From positions 26,563 to 90,562 of the forward strand of contig NZ_JAKEEB010000027.1 of the NCBI RefSeq assembly GCF_021462825.1: a DNA stretch of 64,000 nt, given 5' to 3'. Source of the stretch: Streptomyces glomeratus (GTDB lineage Bacteria; Actinomycetota; Actinomycetes; Streptomycetales; Streptomycetaceae). Below, one piece after another: positions 16,470-24,797 of the stretch. Made by a program: the position numbers and the translations under genes. Within the stretch, counting starts at the first letter, position 1, and each line of letters starts with the position of its first letter. The notes beneath the pieces were generated by a model that saw only the letters and a program-made list of their open reading frames with translations, was not told where the DNA came from and searched no databases.

Positions 16470-17415
16470 GCAGCGTGTGGAACGGATCGTGGTCCTGGCG
16501 CTCGAGGGCGTCTATCCCTTCGAGCTGGGCATCCCCAGCCGGATCTTCGGCGCGGCCGAGGGGCGGTACGAGGTGCTGACCTGTTCGGTCGACGGGCGGC
16601 CGGTGCGCAGCAACGCGGACTTCTCGATCGCCGTGGAGCGCGGGCCGGAGGTGCTGGCCACGGCCGACACCGTGGTGGTCGCCTCCGTCGCGCCGTCCTA
16701 CATCACCTCGGAGCTTGCGCCGGAGGTCGCCGCCGCCCTCGCACAGATCCGTCCCGACGCGCGGATCGTCTCCATCTGCACGGCGGCCTTCGTCCTCGCG
16801 GCGGCCGGCCTGCTGGACGGACGGAAGGCGACCACCCACTGGCAGGTCGTCGACCGGTTCCGCCGTATGTACCCGCATGTCGACCTCGATCCGGACGTCC
16901 TCTTCGTCGACGACGGGCGGGTCCTCACCTCCGCCGGAGCCGCCTCCGGGGTCGACGTCTGTCTGCACATCGTGCGCACGGACCACGGCAGTGAGCTGGC
17001 CAACGCGGTGGCCCGCCGGTGCGTGGTGCCGCCGTTCCGGGACGGCGGCCAAGCGCAGTACATCGAGCAGCCGGTGCCGCAGCACGGGGCGGCGAGCACG
17101 GCCGCGGCCCGTTCCTGGGCCCTCGAACACCTCGATGAGTCCCTTGCGCTGGCCGATCTCGCCCGGCACGCCGGGATGAGCCTGCGCACCTTCGCCCGCC
17201 GATTCCAGGAGGAGGTGGGCATGAGCCCCGGCCGATGGCTCATCCAGCAGCGTGTCGCCCGCGCCCGTCACCTGCTGGAGTCCACCGATCTTCCGGTGGA
17301 CCAGATCGCCGGGGAGGTCGGCTTCGCCACGGGGGCCTCCCTGCGGCAGCACCTGCACGCGGCGATCGGGGTGTCACCGCAGGCCTACCGGCGCACGTTC
17401 CAGGCGGCGCGCTGA
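16468..17415 (+). CDS. GlxA-family transcriptional regulator (DJ-1/PfpI domain plus AraC HTH)
   Basis: 315 residues. The N-terminal DJ-1/PfpI-like domain (about 8-180) has the nucleophile-elbow region VSICTAAFVLAAAGLLDGRKATTHW, with Cys and nearby His. The C-terminal AraC-type double HTH is at about 215-312, with LADLARHAGMSLRTFARRFQ and PVDQIAGEVGFATGASLRQH. Such proteins are local activators or repressors responding to unidentified small ligands. ATG 16468 is supported by the -10 element six bases ahead and the absence of a ribosome site. It is divergent from and probably controls the quinone oxidoreductase gene. Confidence 0.92.
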   Translation: MQRVERIVVLALEGVYPFELGIPSRIFGAAEGRYEVLTCSVDGRPVRSNADFSIAVERGPEVLATADTVVVASVAPSYITSELAPEVAAALAQIRPDARIVSICTAAFVLAAAGLLDGRKATTHWQVVDRFRRMYPHVDLDPDVLFVDDGRVLTSAGAASGVDVCLHIVRTDHGSELANAVARRCVVPPFRDGGQAQYIEQPVPQHGAASTAAARSWALEHLDESLALADLARHAGMSLRTFARRFQEEVGMSPGRWLIQQRVARARHLLESTDLPVDQIAGEVGFATGASLRQHLHAAIGVSPQAYRRTFQAAR

Positions 17416-17426
17416 CGGGCTCCCGC

Positions 17427-17990
17427 TCACCGGCTGCGATGCAAGGCGACCAGCAACTGCCAGGACTGATCGGCGATCTGACGCGGTGACGCCTCGATGA
17501 GGCCGTGCAGCCAGTCCGCCAGCACGCCCGCGAAGGAGGCGGCCACGGCGGACGCCACCAGGGGGGCGTCGGCGGCGCCCGCGAGTTCGCGCTCGGCAAG
17601 GCTTCGGGCGCGCAGATCCCGGTGCAGGACCCGGCCGAGCGGTCCGCCGCCCCCCGGAGTGAGCAGCGTGCGGTAGAGGGCGGCGTGCGGGGCGAGCCCG
17701 GCGAAGAAGTCATTCAGGGCCGCGGGGGCGTGCACCGGGTCCGGCCGGCCGCGCCAGGCGTGCAGCGCGGCCACGGCCTCCCGTACGACATCGGCGCAGG
17801 CGTCGACGGCCAGTGCCTCCAGGTCCGCGTAGTGCACGTAGAACGTGGCGCGCCCGACCCCGGCCCGGCGCACCAGCGCGGCGACGCTGACCTCGTCGAG
17901 GGGGCGTTCGGCGCACTCCCGCAACAGGGCTTCCCGTAGCCGCGCGCGGGTGCGGGAAGCCCGGGGATCCACCGGTGGCACCGCGGTCAT
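17427..17990 (-). CDS. TetR-family transcriptional regulator
   Basis: 187 residues. N-terminal HTH (about 12-60): SRTRARLREALL, then VSVAALVRRAGVGRATFYVHYADLEAL. It has a C-terminal ligand-binding helical domain with a WQLLVALHRSR end. Its ATG overlaps the stop of the upstream DUF1304 gene (ATGA), so the two genes are one operon. It is the likely repressor for the twin palindromes at 18380-18416 in front of that operon. The inducer is unknown. Confidence 0.9.
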   Translation of the reverse strand: MTAVPPVDPRASRTRARLREALLRECAERPLDEVSVAALVRRAGVGRATFYVHYADLEALAVDACADVVREAVAALHAWRGRPDPVHAPAALNDFFAGLAPHAALYRTLLTPGGGGPLGRVLHRDLRARSLAERELAGAADAPLVASAVAASFAGVLADWLHGLIEASPRQIADQSWQLLVALHRSR

Positions 17991-18349
17991 CGCGCCACCA
18001 CCACGGCGGCCAGGGCGAGCGCGCCGGGCAGCGCCTGGGCGACCAGAATCCGCCGGTTGGCGGTGGCGGCCCCGAACATGCCCGCGATCACCACGCAGGC
18101 CAGGAAGAAGACCCGTACACGGAACCCGGTCGGATCGGCGGCGAGGAGCCCCCACGCCAGACCGGCCGCCAGGAAGCCGTTGTACAGACCCTGGTTGGCG
18201 GCCAACGGCGCCGTGGCGCGCGCCATCTCGGGCCCGAACCCGTGCAGCCCGCGCCCGGGCTTCTTCTCCCAGAGGAACATCTCCATCACGAGAATGTACG
18301 CATGCAGGACGGCCACCAGCCCGACCAGTACGTTCGCCACGATCTCCAT
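17987..18349 (-). CDS. DUF1304 small membrane protein
   Basis: 120 residues with four membrane helices. The family pattern is MFLWEKKPGRGLHGF, LAANQGLYNGFLAAGLAWGL and the ends IAGMFGAATANRRI and LVAQALPGALAL. The DUF1304 family has no established function. A role as a TetR-controlled membrane protein, perhaps for tolerance to a lipophilic compound, is suggested only by the operon with a TetR regulator. It starts 30 bases after the operator pair. Confidence 0.88.
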   Translation of the reverse strand: MEIVANVLVGLVAVLHAYILVMEMFLWEKKPGRGLHGFGPEMARATAPLAANQGLYNGFLAAGLAWGLLAADPTGFRVRVFFLACVVIAGMFGAATANRRILVAQALPGALALAAVVVAR

Positions 18350-18379
18350 CGCCGACCGACCTCCACCCCGAAAAAGTTA

Positions 18380-18416
18380 CTGGACAGGTGTCCAGCATAC
18401 CTGGACAGGTGTCTTG
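18380..18416. promoter_or_regulatory. Twin TetR operator in front of the DUF1304-tetR operon
   Basis: CTGGACA-GG-TGTCCAG (18380-18395) is a perfect dyad. A second copy, CTGGACAGGTGTCTTG, starts 21 bp further on at 18401 with a degenerate right arm. On the leftward strand a TATGCT-like -10 element lies between the two copies, so a bound repressor would cover the promoter. The adjacent tetR gene is the obvious ligand-responsive binder. Confidence 0.8.
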
Positions 18417-18447
18417 GAATCACGTGATCTTCGGGGTGCGGCCGGCG

Positions 18448-20079
18448 TCAGGCGCCGGGCGCCGTGAACACGCGCTCGCCCCCGACATAGGTGAGCGCCA
18501 CGCCTGTCCCGCCGATCTCCTCGGGTGGGCCCGCGTACGGGTCGCGGTCCAGCACCACCAGGTCCGCCAGCGCCCCGGGGCTGATACGGCCGGTGTCGTC
18601 GAGGTGGTTCACATACGCCGATCCCGCCGTGTACGCCGTCAGCGCCGTCGTCAGGCCGATACGTTCCGCGGGCAGGAAGGCCGGGGCGGAGCCGCCCGGC
18701 AGAACCCGGTTGACCGCGACATGGATCCCGTGCAGCGGGTCGGGGCTGCTGACCGGCCAGTCGCTGCCCGCCGCGAGCCTCGCCCCGGAGCGCAGGAGGG
18801 CGCCGAACGGGTACTGCAGGGCGGCCCGTTCGGCTCCCAGGAACGGGATGGTCAGCTCGTCCATCTGCGGTTCGTGCGCGGCCCACAGCGGCTGGACGGT
18901 CGCCGTGGCACCGAGCCGTGCGAAGCGCGGGACGTCGTTCGGATGCACGATCTGCAGATGGGCCAGGTGCGGTCTGGTGTCGCGGCGCCCGTTGGCCTCG
19001 CGGGCCGCCTCGACGGCGTCCAGCGCGTCCCGTACGGCCCGGTCGCCCAGCGCATGGAAGTGGCACTGGAAGCCGAGCGCGTCCAACTCGGAGACATACG
19101 AGGGGAGCCGGGCGGGGTCGAGGAAGCTGGTGCCCCGGTTCGCGGTGGCACAGCCGCACCCGTCCAGATACGGGTCGAGCAGCGCAGCCGTGCCGGTCTC
19201 GGCGATCCCGTCCAGCATCAGCTTGACGCTGCCCGCGCGGAACCGGCCGTGGCTCAGGGCGGCCCGGCGCTCGACGAGTTCGGGGATCTGCTCGGCGCCG
19301 CGCTCGCGGTCCCACCACAGCGCGCCGACGACCCGGGCGGTCAGCGAGCCGTCGCGGGCCGCCGTGAGATACGCCCCGGACGGGTCGTCCATCCCCAGGA
19401 AGTCGCCGACGAGGGCGTCCTGCCAGGCCGTGATGCCGAGCGCGTGCAGATGCCGCTGGGCGTACAGCAGCGCGGCGAGCAGATCGGCGGTGGTGGCCGC
19501 GGGCGTCAGCCGGCCGACGTGGCTCATGGCCCCCTCCTGGAGCATGCCCGTGGGCTCCCCGGAGGCGTCGCGCTCGAACCGTCCGTCGGCCGGATCGGGA
19601 GTGTCGCGGGTGATGCCCGCGAGTTCCAGGGCACGGCTGTTGACCCAGGCGCCGTGATGGTCGCGGTTCACCAGGTGCACCGGCCGGTCCGGGACCACCG
19701 CATCCAGCAGCTCCCTGGTCGGTGTCCCGCCCTCGAACGCCTCCAGAGACCAGCCGCCGCCGGTGATCCACTCGCGGTCCGGATGCGCCTCGGCGTACGC
19801 GCGGACGGCGGCCAGGGTGTCCTCGGCGGTCCTCGCGCGGGTGAGGTCGCACCGGGTGAGTTCGAGCCCGGCCGGGACGGGGTGGACGTGCGCGTCCTGG
19901 AATCCGGGCAGCAACAGCCGTCCGGCCAGGTCGACCACCTCGGTCCTCGGACCCGTGAGTTCGCGAGCCGCGCCGTCGCCGACCGCGGCGATCCGGTCAC
20001 CGGCGACCGCCACCGAGGTGGTGAAGGGCCCGTCGGGGGTGAGGACGGGGCCACCGGTGAAGAGAAGATCGGCGTGCAT
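18448..20079 (-). CDS. Amidohydrolase family 3 protein (YtcJ-like)
   Basis: 543 residues. N-terminal beta-sandwich strands LLFTGGPVLTPDGP and VAGDRIAAVGD, then the metal-binding DAHVHP, an inner GGGWSLEAFEGGTPTREL loop, FHALGDRAV, a late GSDWPVSSPDP and the C-terminal ISPGALADLVVLDRDPY typical of the family. These enzymes hydrolyse amide or related bonds with one or two metal ions; the substrate is not predictable. ATG 20079 has GGAG a few bases upstream. It is a monocistronic leftward gene whose end lies close to the twin TetR operator. Confidence 0.88.
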   Translation of the reverse strand: MHADLLFTGGPVLTPDGPFTTSVAVAGDRIAAVGDGAARELTGPRTEVVDLAGRLLLPGFQDAHVHPVPAGLELTRCDLTRARTAEDTLAAVRAYAEAHPDREWITGGGWSLEAFEGGTPTRELLDAVVPDRPVHLVNRDHHGAWVNSRALELAGITRDTPDPADGRFERDASGEPTGMLQEGAMSHVGRLTPAATTADLLAALLYAQRHLHALGITAWQDALVGDFLGMDDPSGAYLTAARDGSLTARVVGALWWDRERGAEQIPELVERRAALSHGRFRAGSVKLMLDGIAETGTAALLDPYLDGCGCATANRGTSFLDPARLPSYVSELDALGFQCHFHALGDRAVRDALDAVEAAREANGRRDTRPHLAHLQIVHPNDVPRFARLGATATVQPLWAAHEPQMDELTIPFLGAERAALQYPFGALLRSGARLAAGSDWPVSSPDPLHGIHVAVNRVLPGGSAPAFLPAERIGLTTALTAYTAGSAYVNHLDDTGRISPGALADLVVLDRDPYAGPPEEIGGTGVALTYVGGERVFTAPGA

Positions 20080-20333
20080 GGTTCTCCGTTCCGTCGAAGG
20101 GCGCCGGAGGGCCGGCCGGGGGTGACCGGGATGGGCCCCGGCCGATCGGCTCGTCGGGCCGCGCGTCGCGCGGAAAAGGGCGTAAGCGATCGAGTATCGC
20201 CGAACTTCTGCCGCGCGTACCGGCGTTGGCGGCCGGTAGCAGGGCGCGCCGCCGAGTGAAACCCGGGGACGGGGTATCCGGGGACCCATGGGGGGCGGGG
20301 TGGCCCCGCCCCGGACCTCTCAGGGAGGAAGGC

Positions 20334-20726
20334 ATGACACTGGTCATGGCGGGCGTCGTGGTCCTGGACTGCGCCGAGCCCGAGAAGCTCGCAGTGTTCT
20401 ACAGGGAACTCCTCGGCGCCGAGGAGACCGACGCGACCGCGAACCGGGTGGAGGTTCGCAGCCCCGACGGGATGCGGATGGCGTTCCGCCGTGACACCAA
20501 CGCCACCCCGCCGAGCTGGCCCCGCCCCGAGAACTCCCTCCAGGTGCATCTGGACTTCCTGGTCGACGACCTCGACGAGGCCGAGCGCAGGGTGGTCGGC
20601 CTGGGCGGCCGTCCACTGGAGGCCAAGGACGCGGCGGGGCCGTTCGAGGAACGCGGTTATGCCGACCCCGCCGGGCACTCCTTCACCCTGCGCCTGACCC
20701 GGGCCACGGGGCCGAAGCAGGGGTGA
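20334..20726 (+). CDS. VOC-superfamily protein (glyoxalase-like)
   Basis: 130 residues with the two beta-alpha-beta-beta-beta halves of a glyoxalase/bleomycin-resistance domain: VVVLDCAEPEKLAVFYRELLG in the first half and VHLDFLVDDLDEAERRVVGLG in the second, ending PAGHSFTLRL. A metal-dependent enzyme or small-molecule binding role is possible, but the family is too broad for a substrate. GGAGGAAGGC precedes ATG 20334. It is divergent from the amidohydrolase and convergent with the DUF4235 gene. Confidence 0.88.
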   Translation: MTLVMAGVVVLDCAEPEKLAVFYRELLGAEETDATANRVEVRSPDGMRMAFRRDTNATPPSWPRPENSLQVHLDFLVDDLDEAERRVVGLGGRPLEAKDAAGPFEERGYADPAGHSFTLRLTRATGPKQG

Positions 20727-20757
20727 GGCGGCGCATGGCCGTGCGGCGGCGTGGGAC

Positions 20758-21063
20758 TCAGTCCCGGCCGCCGTTGGTCCTGGCCGGCCACACACCCGTC
20801 GACCGCTCGATCGCCTTCGCTCCCGTGCGGTCCGCCACACTGCGTGCCACGGCGAAGAGGGCGCCCTGGACGGCCGCCGCGAGCAGCACCTCGCCCCAGC
20901 CGCGGTCCTTGTCCAGCGCGTCGGGCGCGTCGTCCTCGTGGCGGATCGCCTTCCACGCCGTGCGGAAGGCGAGCCCCGCGAGGGCGCCGCTCGCCCAGCC
21001 GAGGGCGAATCCCACCGGCTTGTAGACCAGCGGAAGCTTCGCCTTCTTCTTGTCCTTGGCCAC
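20758..21063 (-). CDS. DUF4235 membrane protein
   Basis: 101 residues. A lysine-rich N-terminus is followed by two hydrophobic segments (VYKPVGFALGWASGALAGLAF and LLAAAVQGALFAVARSVADR) separated by an acidic loop with DKDRGWGEVLLAA, the DUF4235 pattern. GTG 21063 has GAGAGGAAC upstream; upstream ATG starts would extend into non-coding sequence. Small proteins of this family are frequent in streptomycetes and have no known role. It is encoded 88 bp downstream of the reductase gene on the same strand. Confidence 0.82.
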   Translation of the reverse strand: MAKDKKKAKLPLVYKPVGFALGWASGALAGLAFRTAWKAIRHEDDAPDALDKDRGWGEVLLAAAVQGALFAVARSVADRTGAKAIERSTGVWPARTNGGRD

Positions 21064-21151
21064 GTTCCTCTCCTGTCCTTTGCTGTGCTGTCTGTCAACC
21101 TGCTGCCCGCGCGCCCGCGTACCGCGCGTCGCGGCCGCTGCCGCCCCGCCG

Positions 21152-22162
21152 TCAGGGCCGGCCCGCGGCCGGCACCTCCTCGCGCGCGGGCACCGGACCC
21201 GGCGGCGTGCCGTCACCGAACGGGCGCCCGCCCAGCCCCTCCCGGCCGTGCGGCGAGAGCCAGCCGGCCAGGTCCGGTCCGAGCGGCACGATCCCGGTCG
21301 GGTTGATGCCCGTGTGGACCTGGTAGTAGTGCCGTTTGATGTGGTCGAAGTCGACGGTGTCCCCGAAACCGGGCGTCTGGTACAGGTCGCGGGCGTACGC
21401 CCACAGCACCGGGTCCTCGGCCAGCTTCCGGCGGTTGCACTTGAAGTGGCCGTGGTAGACGGGGTCGAAACGTACGAGTGTGGTGAACAGCCGGATGTCG
21501 GCCTCGGTGATCGTGTCGCCGACCAGGTACCGTCGCCCGGCCAGGCGCTCCGACAGCCACTCCAGCCGGCGGAACACATCGGTGCACGCCTGCTCGTACT
21601 CGGTCTGGCCGGTGGCGAAACCGGCCCGGTAGACGCCGTTGTTGAGGTCCTCGTACACGACCCGCATCACGTCGTCGATCTCGTCACGCAGTCGCTCGGG
21701 GTACAGGTCCGGCGCCCCTTCGCGGTGCAGCGCCGTCCACTCGGTGGCCAGATCGAGGGTGATCTGCTGGAAGTCGTTGGTCACCAGCCGACCGCTCGGC
21801 ACGTCCACGACGGCGGGCACGCTCACGCCGCCCGGATAGCCGGTCTCCCGGGCGTTGTATGCCTCACTGAGAAAGCGGATGCCGAGGACGGGGTCACGGC
21901 CGCCGGGGTCGAGGGTGAACCGCCAGCTGCGGTCGTCCTGGACCGGATCGGCGATGGCCAGCGACAGGGCGTCCTCCAGGCCGAGCAGCCGCCGCGAGAT
22001 CACGGCGCGGCTCGCCCAGGGGCAGGCCCGGCTGACCACCAGCCGGTAGCGGCCCTCCGCCACCGGCCAGCCGTCGCGCCCGTCCGCCGTGACGCGGTCG
22101 GCGAAGTGACTCCTGGACCTCTTGAACTGCTTCTTCCCGTACGCGCTGTTGCCGTCGGCCAT
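21152..22162 (-). CDS. Glutathione S-transferase-like hydroquinone reductase (probably mycothiol-dependent)
   Basis: 336 residues. Thioredoxin-like N-terminal half with RACPWASR (Cys47) and a helical C-terminal half with NNGVYRAGFA and LVGDTITEADIRLFTTLVRFDPVYHGHFKCNRR. These are the hallmarks of Xi-class S-glutathionyl-hydroquinone reductases (YqjG/PcpF type). They remove a thiol adduct from hydroquinones. Streptomyces uses mycothiol rather than glutathione, so the substrate is expected to be a mycothionyl adduct; that step is inference. ATG 22162 has GAGAGG nearby. Confidence 0.9.
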   Translation of the reverse strand: MADGNSAYGKKQFKRSRSHFADRVTADGRDGWPVAEGRYRLVVSRACPWASRAVISRRLLGLEDALSLAIADPVQDDRSWRFTLDPGGRDPVLGIRFLSEAYNARETGYPGGVSVPAVVDVPSGRLVTNDFQQITLDLATEWTALHREGAPDLYPERLRDEIDDVMRVVYEDLNNGVYRAGFATGQTEYEQACTDVFRRLEWLSERLAGRRYLVGDTITEADIRLFTTLVRFDPVYHGHFKCNRRKLAEDPVLWAYARDLYQTPGFGDTVDFDHIKRHYYQVHTGINPTGIVPLGPDLAGWLSPHGREGLGGRPFGDGTPPGPVPAREEVPAAGRP

Positions 22163-22263
22163 GCTGCCTCTCCTGACGTGGGCGTCCGCCCGCACGGAAG
22201 GCGGGTTCCCCGTTTTGCGCCTCGGCACCGTGTGAGGCCGGTGGATCGGGGCAGTCGGGCGAC

Positions 22264-23328
22264 GTGAGCGGGACATCTTCCAACACGGGACAGTCGGCAC
22301 GGCCCCGGCCGGCGGGGGAGCCTTCGCACCGCGAGGCGCCCGGCCACGGAACCGGAGGGCGTGGCGGGAGCTCGGACGGCAGGACTCGGGTGACGGTGCT
22401 CGTGGCACTCGGCGCGAACCTGGTGATCGCCGTCGCCAAGGCCGTGGGCGGACTCCTCGCGGGCTCGCCCGCCCTGCTGTCGGAGGCCGCTCACTCCGTC
22501 GCCGACAGCCTGAACGAGATCTTCCTGCTGGCCGCCCTGCGCCGCAGCCGCCGCCCGGCCGACCGGCGACATCCCTTCGGCTATGGCAAGGAGCGGTTCT
22601 TCTGGTCGCTGCTCGCGGCCGTCGGCATCTTCGTGATGGGCGGCTGTTTCTCCTTCTTCCAGGGCCTCGAAGCCCTGAAAGGCGGCGCCAAGGAGTCACA
22701 CAGCGGCTATGTGGCGGGGCTCGCCGTGCTCGTCGTGGCGCTGCTGTCGGAGGGCGGCTCCCTGGTGCGGGCCCTGCACCAGGTGCACCGGCAGCACGAT
22801 ACGGCCGCCCAGGCGCTGCGGGACCCGGCTCTGCGCACGGTGCTCGCCGAGGACAGCACGGCGGTGCTCGGCGTGGTCCTCGCGATCGCCGGTATGGCGC
22901 TGCACATGGCCACGGGGAACGTCGTGTGGGAGGCGTCCGCCTCGCTCGCCATCGGTGTGCTGCTCGTGTACGTCGCCTACCGCCTCGGCCGGGAGGCCCG
23001 GGACCAGCTGATCGGCCAGGCGGCCGACCCGGAGCTGAGCGACCGGATCCGCGCGCTGCTGAAGGCACAGCCCGAGATCGACAGTGTGGAGGCGCTGCTC
23101 ACCATGCAACTGGGCCTCGACTCCCTTCTGGTCGCCGCGCGCGTCGACCTGGTCCCCGGCCTGGACAGCGAAGAGGTCGAGGAGGTCGCGGTGCGCATCA
23201 AACGCTCGGTCGCGCACACCGTCCCGGAGACCCACCAGGTGTTCCTCGACATCACGGACGCCCCGACCCGCGCGGCGGAGCGGCGTGAGGGTGGCCCCGC
23301 CGCGGCGGGCGAGCCCGGCGGGACCTGA
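22264..23328 (+). CDS. Cation diffusion facilitator (CDF) metal transporter
   Basis: 354 residues. After a disordered glycine-rich N-terminus come six membrane helices. Metal-site motifs are HSVADSLNE in helix 2 and the Glu/Asp pair in LAEDSTAVLG of helix 5. RHPFGYGKERFFWSL is the characteristic loop after helix 2. A cytoplasmic C-terminal ferredoxin-like domain ends about residue 340. The protein exports Zn2+, Mn2+ or Fe2+ in exchange for protons; the ion is not evident. GTG 22264 is used. It is a monocistronic gene divergent from the reductase. Confidence 0.9.
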   Translation: MSGTSSNTGQSARPRPAGEPSHREAPGHGTGGRGGSSDGRTRVTVLVALGANLVIAVAKAVGGLLAGSPALLSEAAHSVADSLNEIFLLAALRRSRRPADRRHPFGYGKERFFWSLLAAVGIFVMGGCFSFFQGLEALKGGAKESHSGYVAGLAVLVVALLSEGGSLVRALHQVHRQHDTAAQALRDPALRTVLAEDSTAVLGVVLAIAGMALHMATGNVVWEASASLAIGVLLVYVAYRLGREARDQLIGQAADPELSDRIRALLKAQPEIDSVEALLTMQLGLDSLLVAARVDLVPGLDSEEVEEVAVRIKRSVAHTVPETHQVFLDITDAPTRAAERREGGPAAAGEPGGT

Positions 23329-23346
23329 CGACGCCCCCCGGCGGGG

Positions 23347-23778
23347 TCAGACGGCCGTGGCGGGCCCGTCGGCGCGCTCCGCGTCCCGGCGCTCCTGCTC
23401 GGCCAGCCGATGCCGGGCGTCCGCCCAGTCGAGGGGCAGCTCCGCGGCCGGTACCTGCCAGAAGGTGAAGACCGAACGGCTCATCGTGGAGCGCAGGCCG
23501 TTCATCACCGAGCGGTGGGGCTCGGCCTTGGCGTACGCGTACAGGGCCTGCCTGTCCTCCCACGCCGAGAGGGTCCAGAAGGTGCGCTTGAGCGGCTGGG
23601 CGACCAGTGAGGCGCCATATGCGCCCGGCGCGCTCCTCACCTGCTTCCATGCGGCGAGCGAGCGCAGAAAGAACCGGGGTACGTCGGCGAACGACCGGAC
23701 CTCCAGGCGGGACGCCATCACGACGGCCTCGGCGTCGGGTGCGGGGGCGTTGACGGTGGTCCAGGGGAGTGTGGGCAC
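23347..23778 (-). CDS. DUF3291/monooxygenase-like ferredoxin-fold protein
   Basis: 143 residues. Repeated beta-alpha-beta units with MASRLEVRSFADVPRFFL and TFWTLSAWEDRQALYAYAKAEPH, typical of DUF3291/antibiotic-monooxygenase dimeric alpha-beta barrel proteins. The WTLSAWED motif is the closest match. No catalytic residues are obvious. GTG 23778 fits the divergent promoter arrangement and the MerR dyad. Target of the divergent MerR gene by position. Confidence 0.75.
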   Translation of the reverse strand: MPTLPWTTVNAPAPDAEAVVMASRLEVRSFADVPRFFLRSLAAWKQVRSAPGAYGASLVAQPLKRTFWTLSAWEDRQALYAYAKAEPHRSVMNGLRSTMSRSVFTFWQVPAAELPLDWADARHRLAEQERRDAERADGPATAV

Positions 23779-23886
23779 GGCACTGCCTTCTTCCGGCGGG
23801 GAGTGGAGGGTGTCCGTGGTGCGAACAGACCGGCAAGGAAGCGCGACAAAGGGCGCACCACGGGCACGGGCGAGCGGGAGGCTCAC

Positions 23887-23929
23887 TTGGATACCTCCGC
23901 TATCCATGTTAGACAGTAGAGGTATCCAA
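23887..23929. promoter_or_regulatory. Perfect 11-bp dyad in the divergent MerR promoter region
   Basis: TTGGATACCTC (23887-23897) and GAGGTATCCAA (23919-23929) are perfect inverted arms with a 21-bp spacer. TTGGAT on each strand is a plausible -35 element and TTAGAC/TAACAT sequences between the arms give -10 candidates. The dyad therefore covers both divergent promoters, as expected for a MerR-family activator/repressor. Confidence 0.75.
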
Positions 23930-23951
23930 TGACCAGAGCGGAGCCGCCACG

Positions 23952-24602
23952 ATGCGCCTGTCAGAGCTGAGCCGCCGCAGTGGCGTCTCCGTCACGACGA
24001 TCAAGTACTACCTTCGTGAGGGGCTGCTCCCGCCCGGCCGTCAACTGTCCGCGACCCAGGCCGAGTACGACGACGACCATCTGCGGCGACTGCGCCTGAT
24101 CCGCGCGCTCACCGGCGTCCGCGGTCTGTCCGTCAGCACCACCCGGGACCTTCTGGGCGCACTGGAGGAGCACACCGGTGACATCCACCTGCTGCTCGGG
24201 CTGTCCCTGGGCTCGATCGGTCCGGCCGCCTCGGCGGGACCGGCCGGGGAACCCGCCGACGCCGCTTCGGAGGGATCCGCGGAACGGGCTGAAGTCGACA
24301 AGCTGGTGGACGAGTTGGGCTGGGTGGTCCACAAGGGCGCGCCGGCCAGGACCACCCTGGCCGAGACCCTGGCCTCGCTGCGCAGCCTCGGCGCCCCGCT
24401 CGACCGGCGTGCCCTGCTGCCGTACGCGCGCCTGGCGGAGCGGACCGCGGCCCTCGATCTCGACCAACTCGAAGGACTCGACGACTCGTCGGAGGTCATG
24501 GAACGTGCGCTTGTGCTGACCGTTCTCCTGGAGCCCGCGCTGCTCGCCCTGCGGCGCCTGGCGCAGGAGAACGAGTCGGCCCGCCGGCACGCCGACGGCT
24601 GA
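23952..24602 (+). CDS. MerR-family transcriptional regulator
   Basis: 216 residues. Winged HTH at 1-70: RLSELSRRSGVSVTTIKYYLREGLLPPGRQ, then RLRLIRALTGVRGLSV. It has a coiled segment and a C-terminal helical domain of about 120 residues with no cysteine pair, so a metal-sensing CueR/ZntR type is unlikely. Its effector domain is longer than classic MerR sensors and resembles that of multidrug or redox-responsive members. It is divergent from the DUF3291-like gene, with a perfect operator between. Confidence 0.88.
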   Translation: MRLSELSRRSGVSVTTIKYYLREGLLPPGRQLSATQAEYDDDHLRRLRLIRALTGVRGLSVSTTRDLLGALEEHTGDIHLLLGLSLGSIGPAASAGPAGEPADAASEGSAERAEVDKLVDELGWVVHKGAPARTTLAETLASLRSLGAPLDRRALLPYARLAERTAALDLDQLEGLDDSSEVMERALVLTVLLEPALLALRRLAQENESARRHADG

Positions 24603-24797
24603 CCGGGTGCCCGGCTCCCGCGGCATACCGGCGGCCGCCGTGCGGCGGCCCGTGGCGCCCGACCCCGATCGGCCCCGTGCCCCGGATGGCCGCCGACGTC
24701 ACCGCCGCGGACGGGCCGCTCGGTGCCCCGCGGGAGCGCGGTCACCGCCGCCGGGCCCCGGTTGAGGCGGCGTCCCGGAGGAATCATTCTGGACCAT

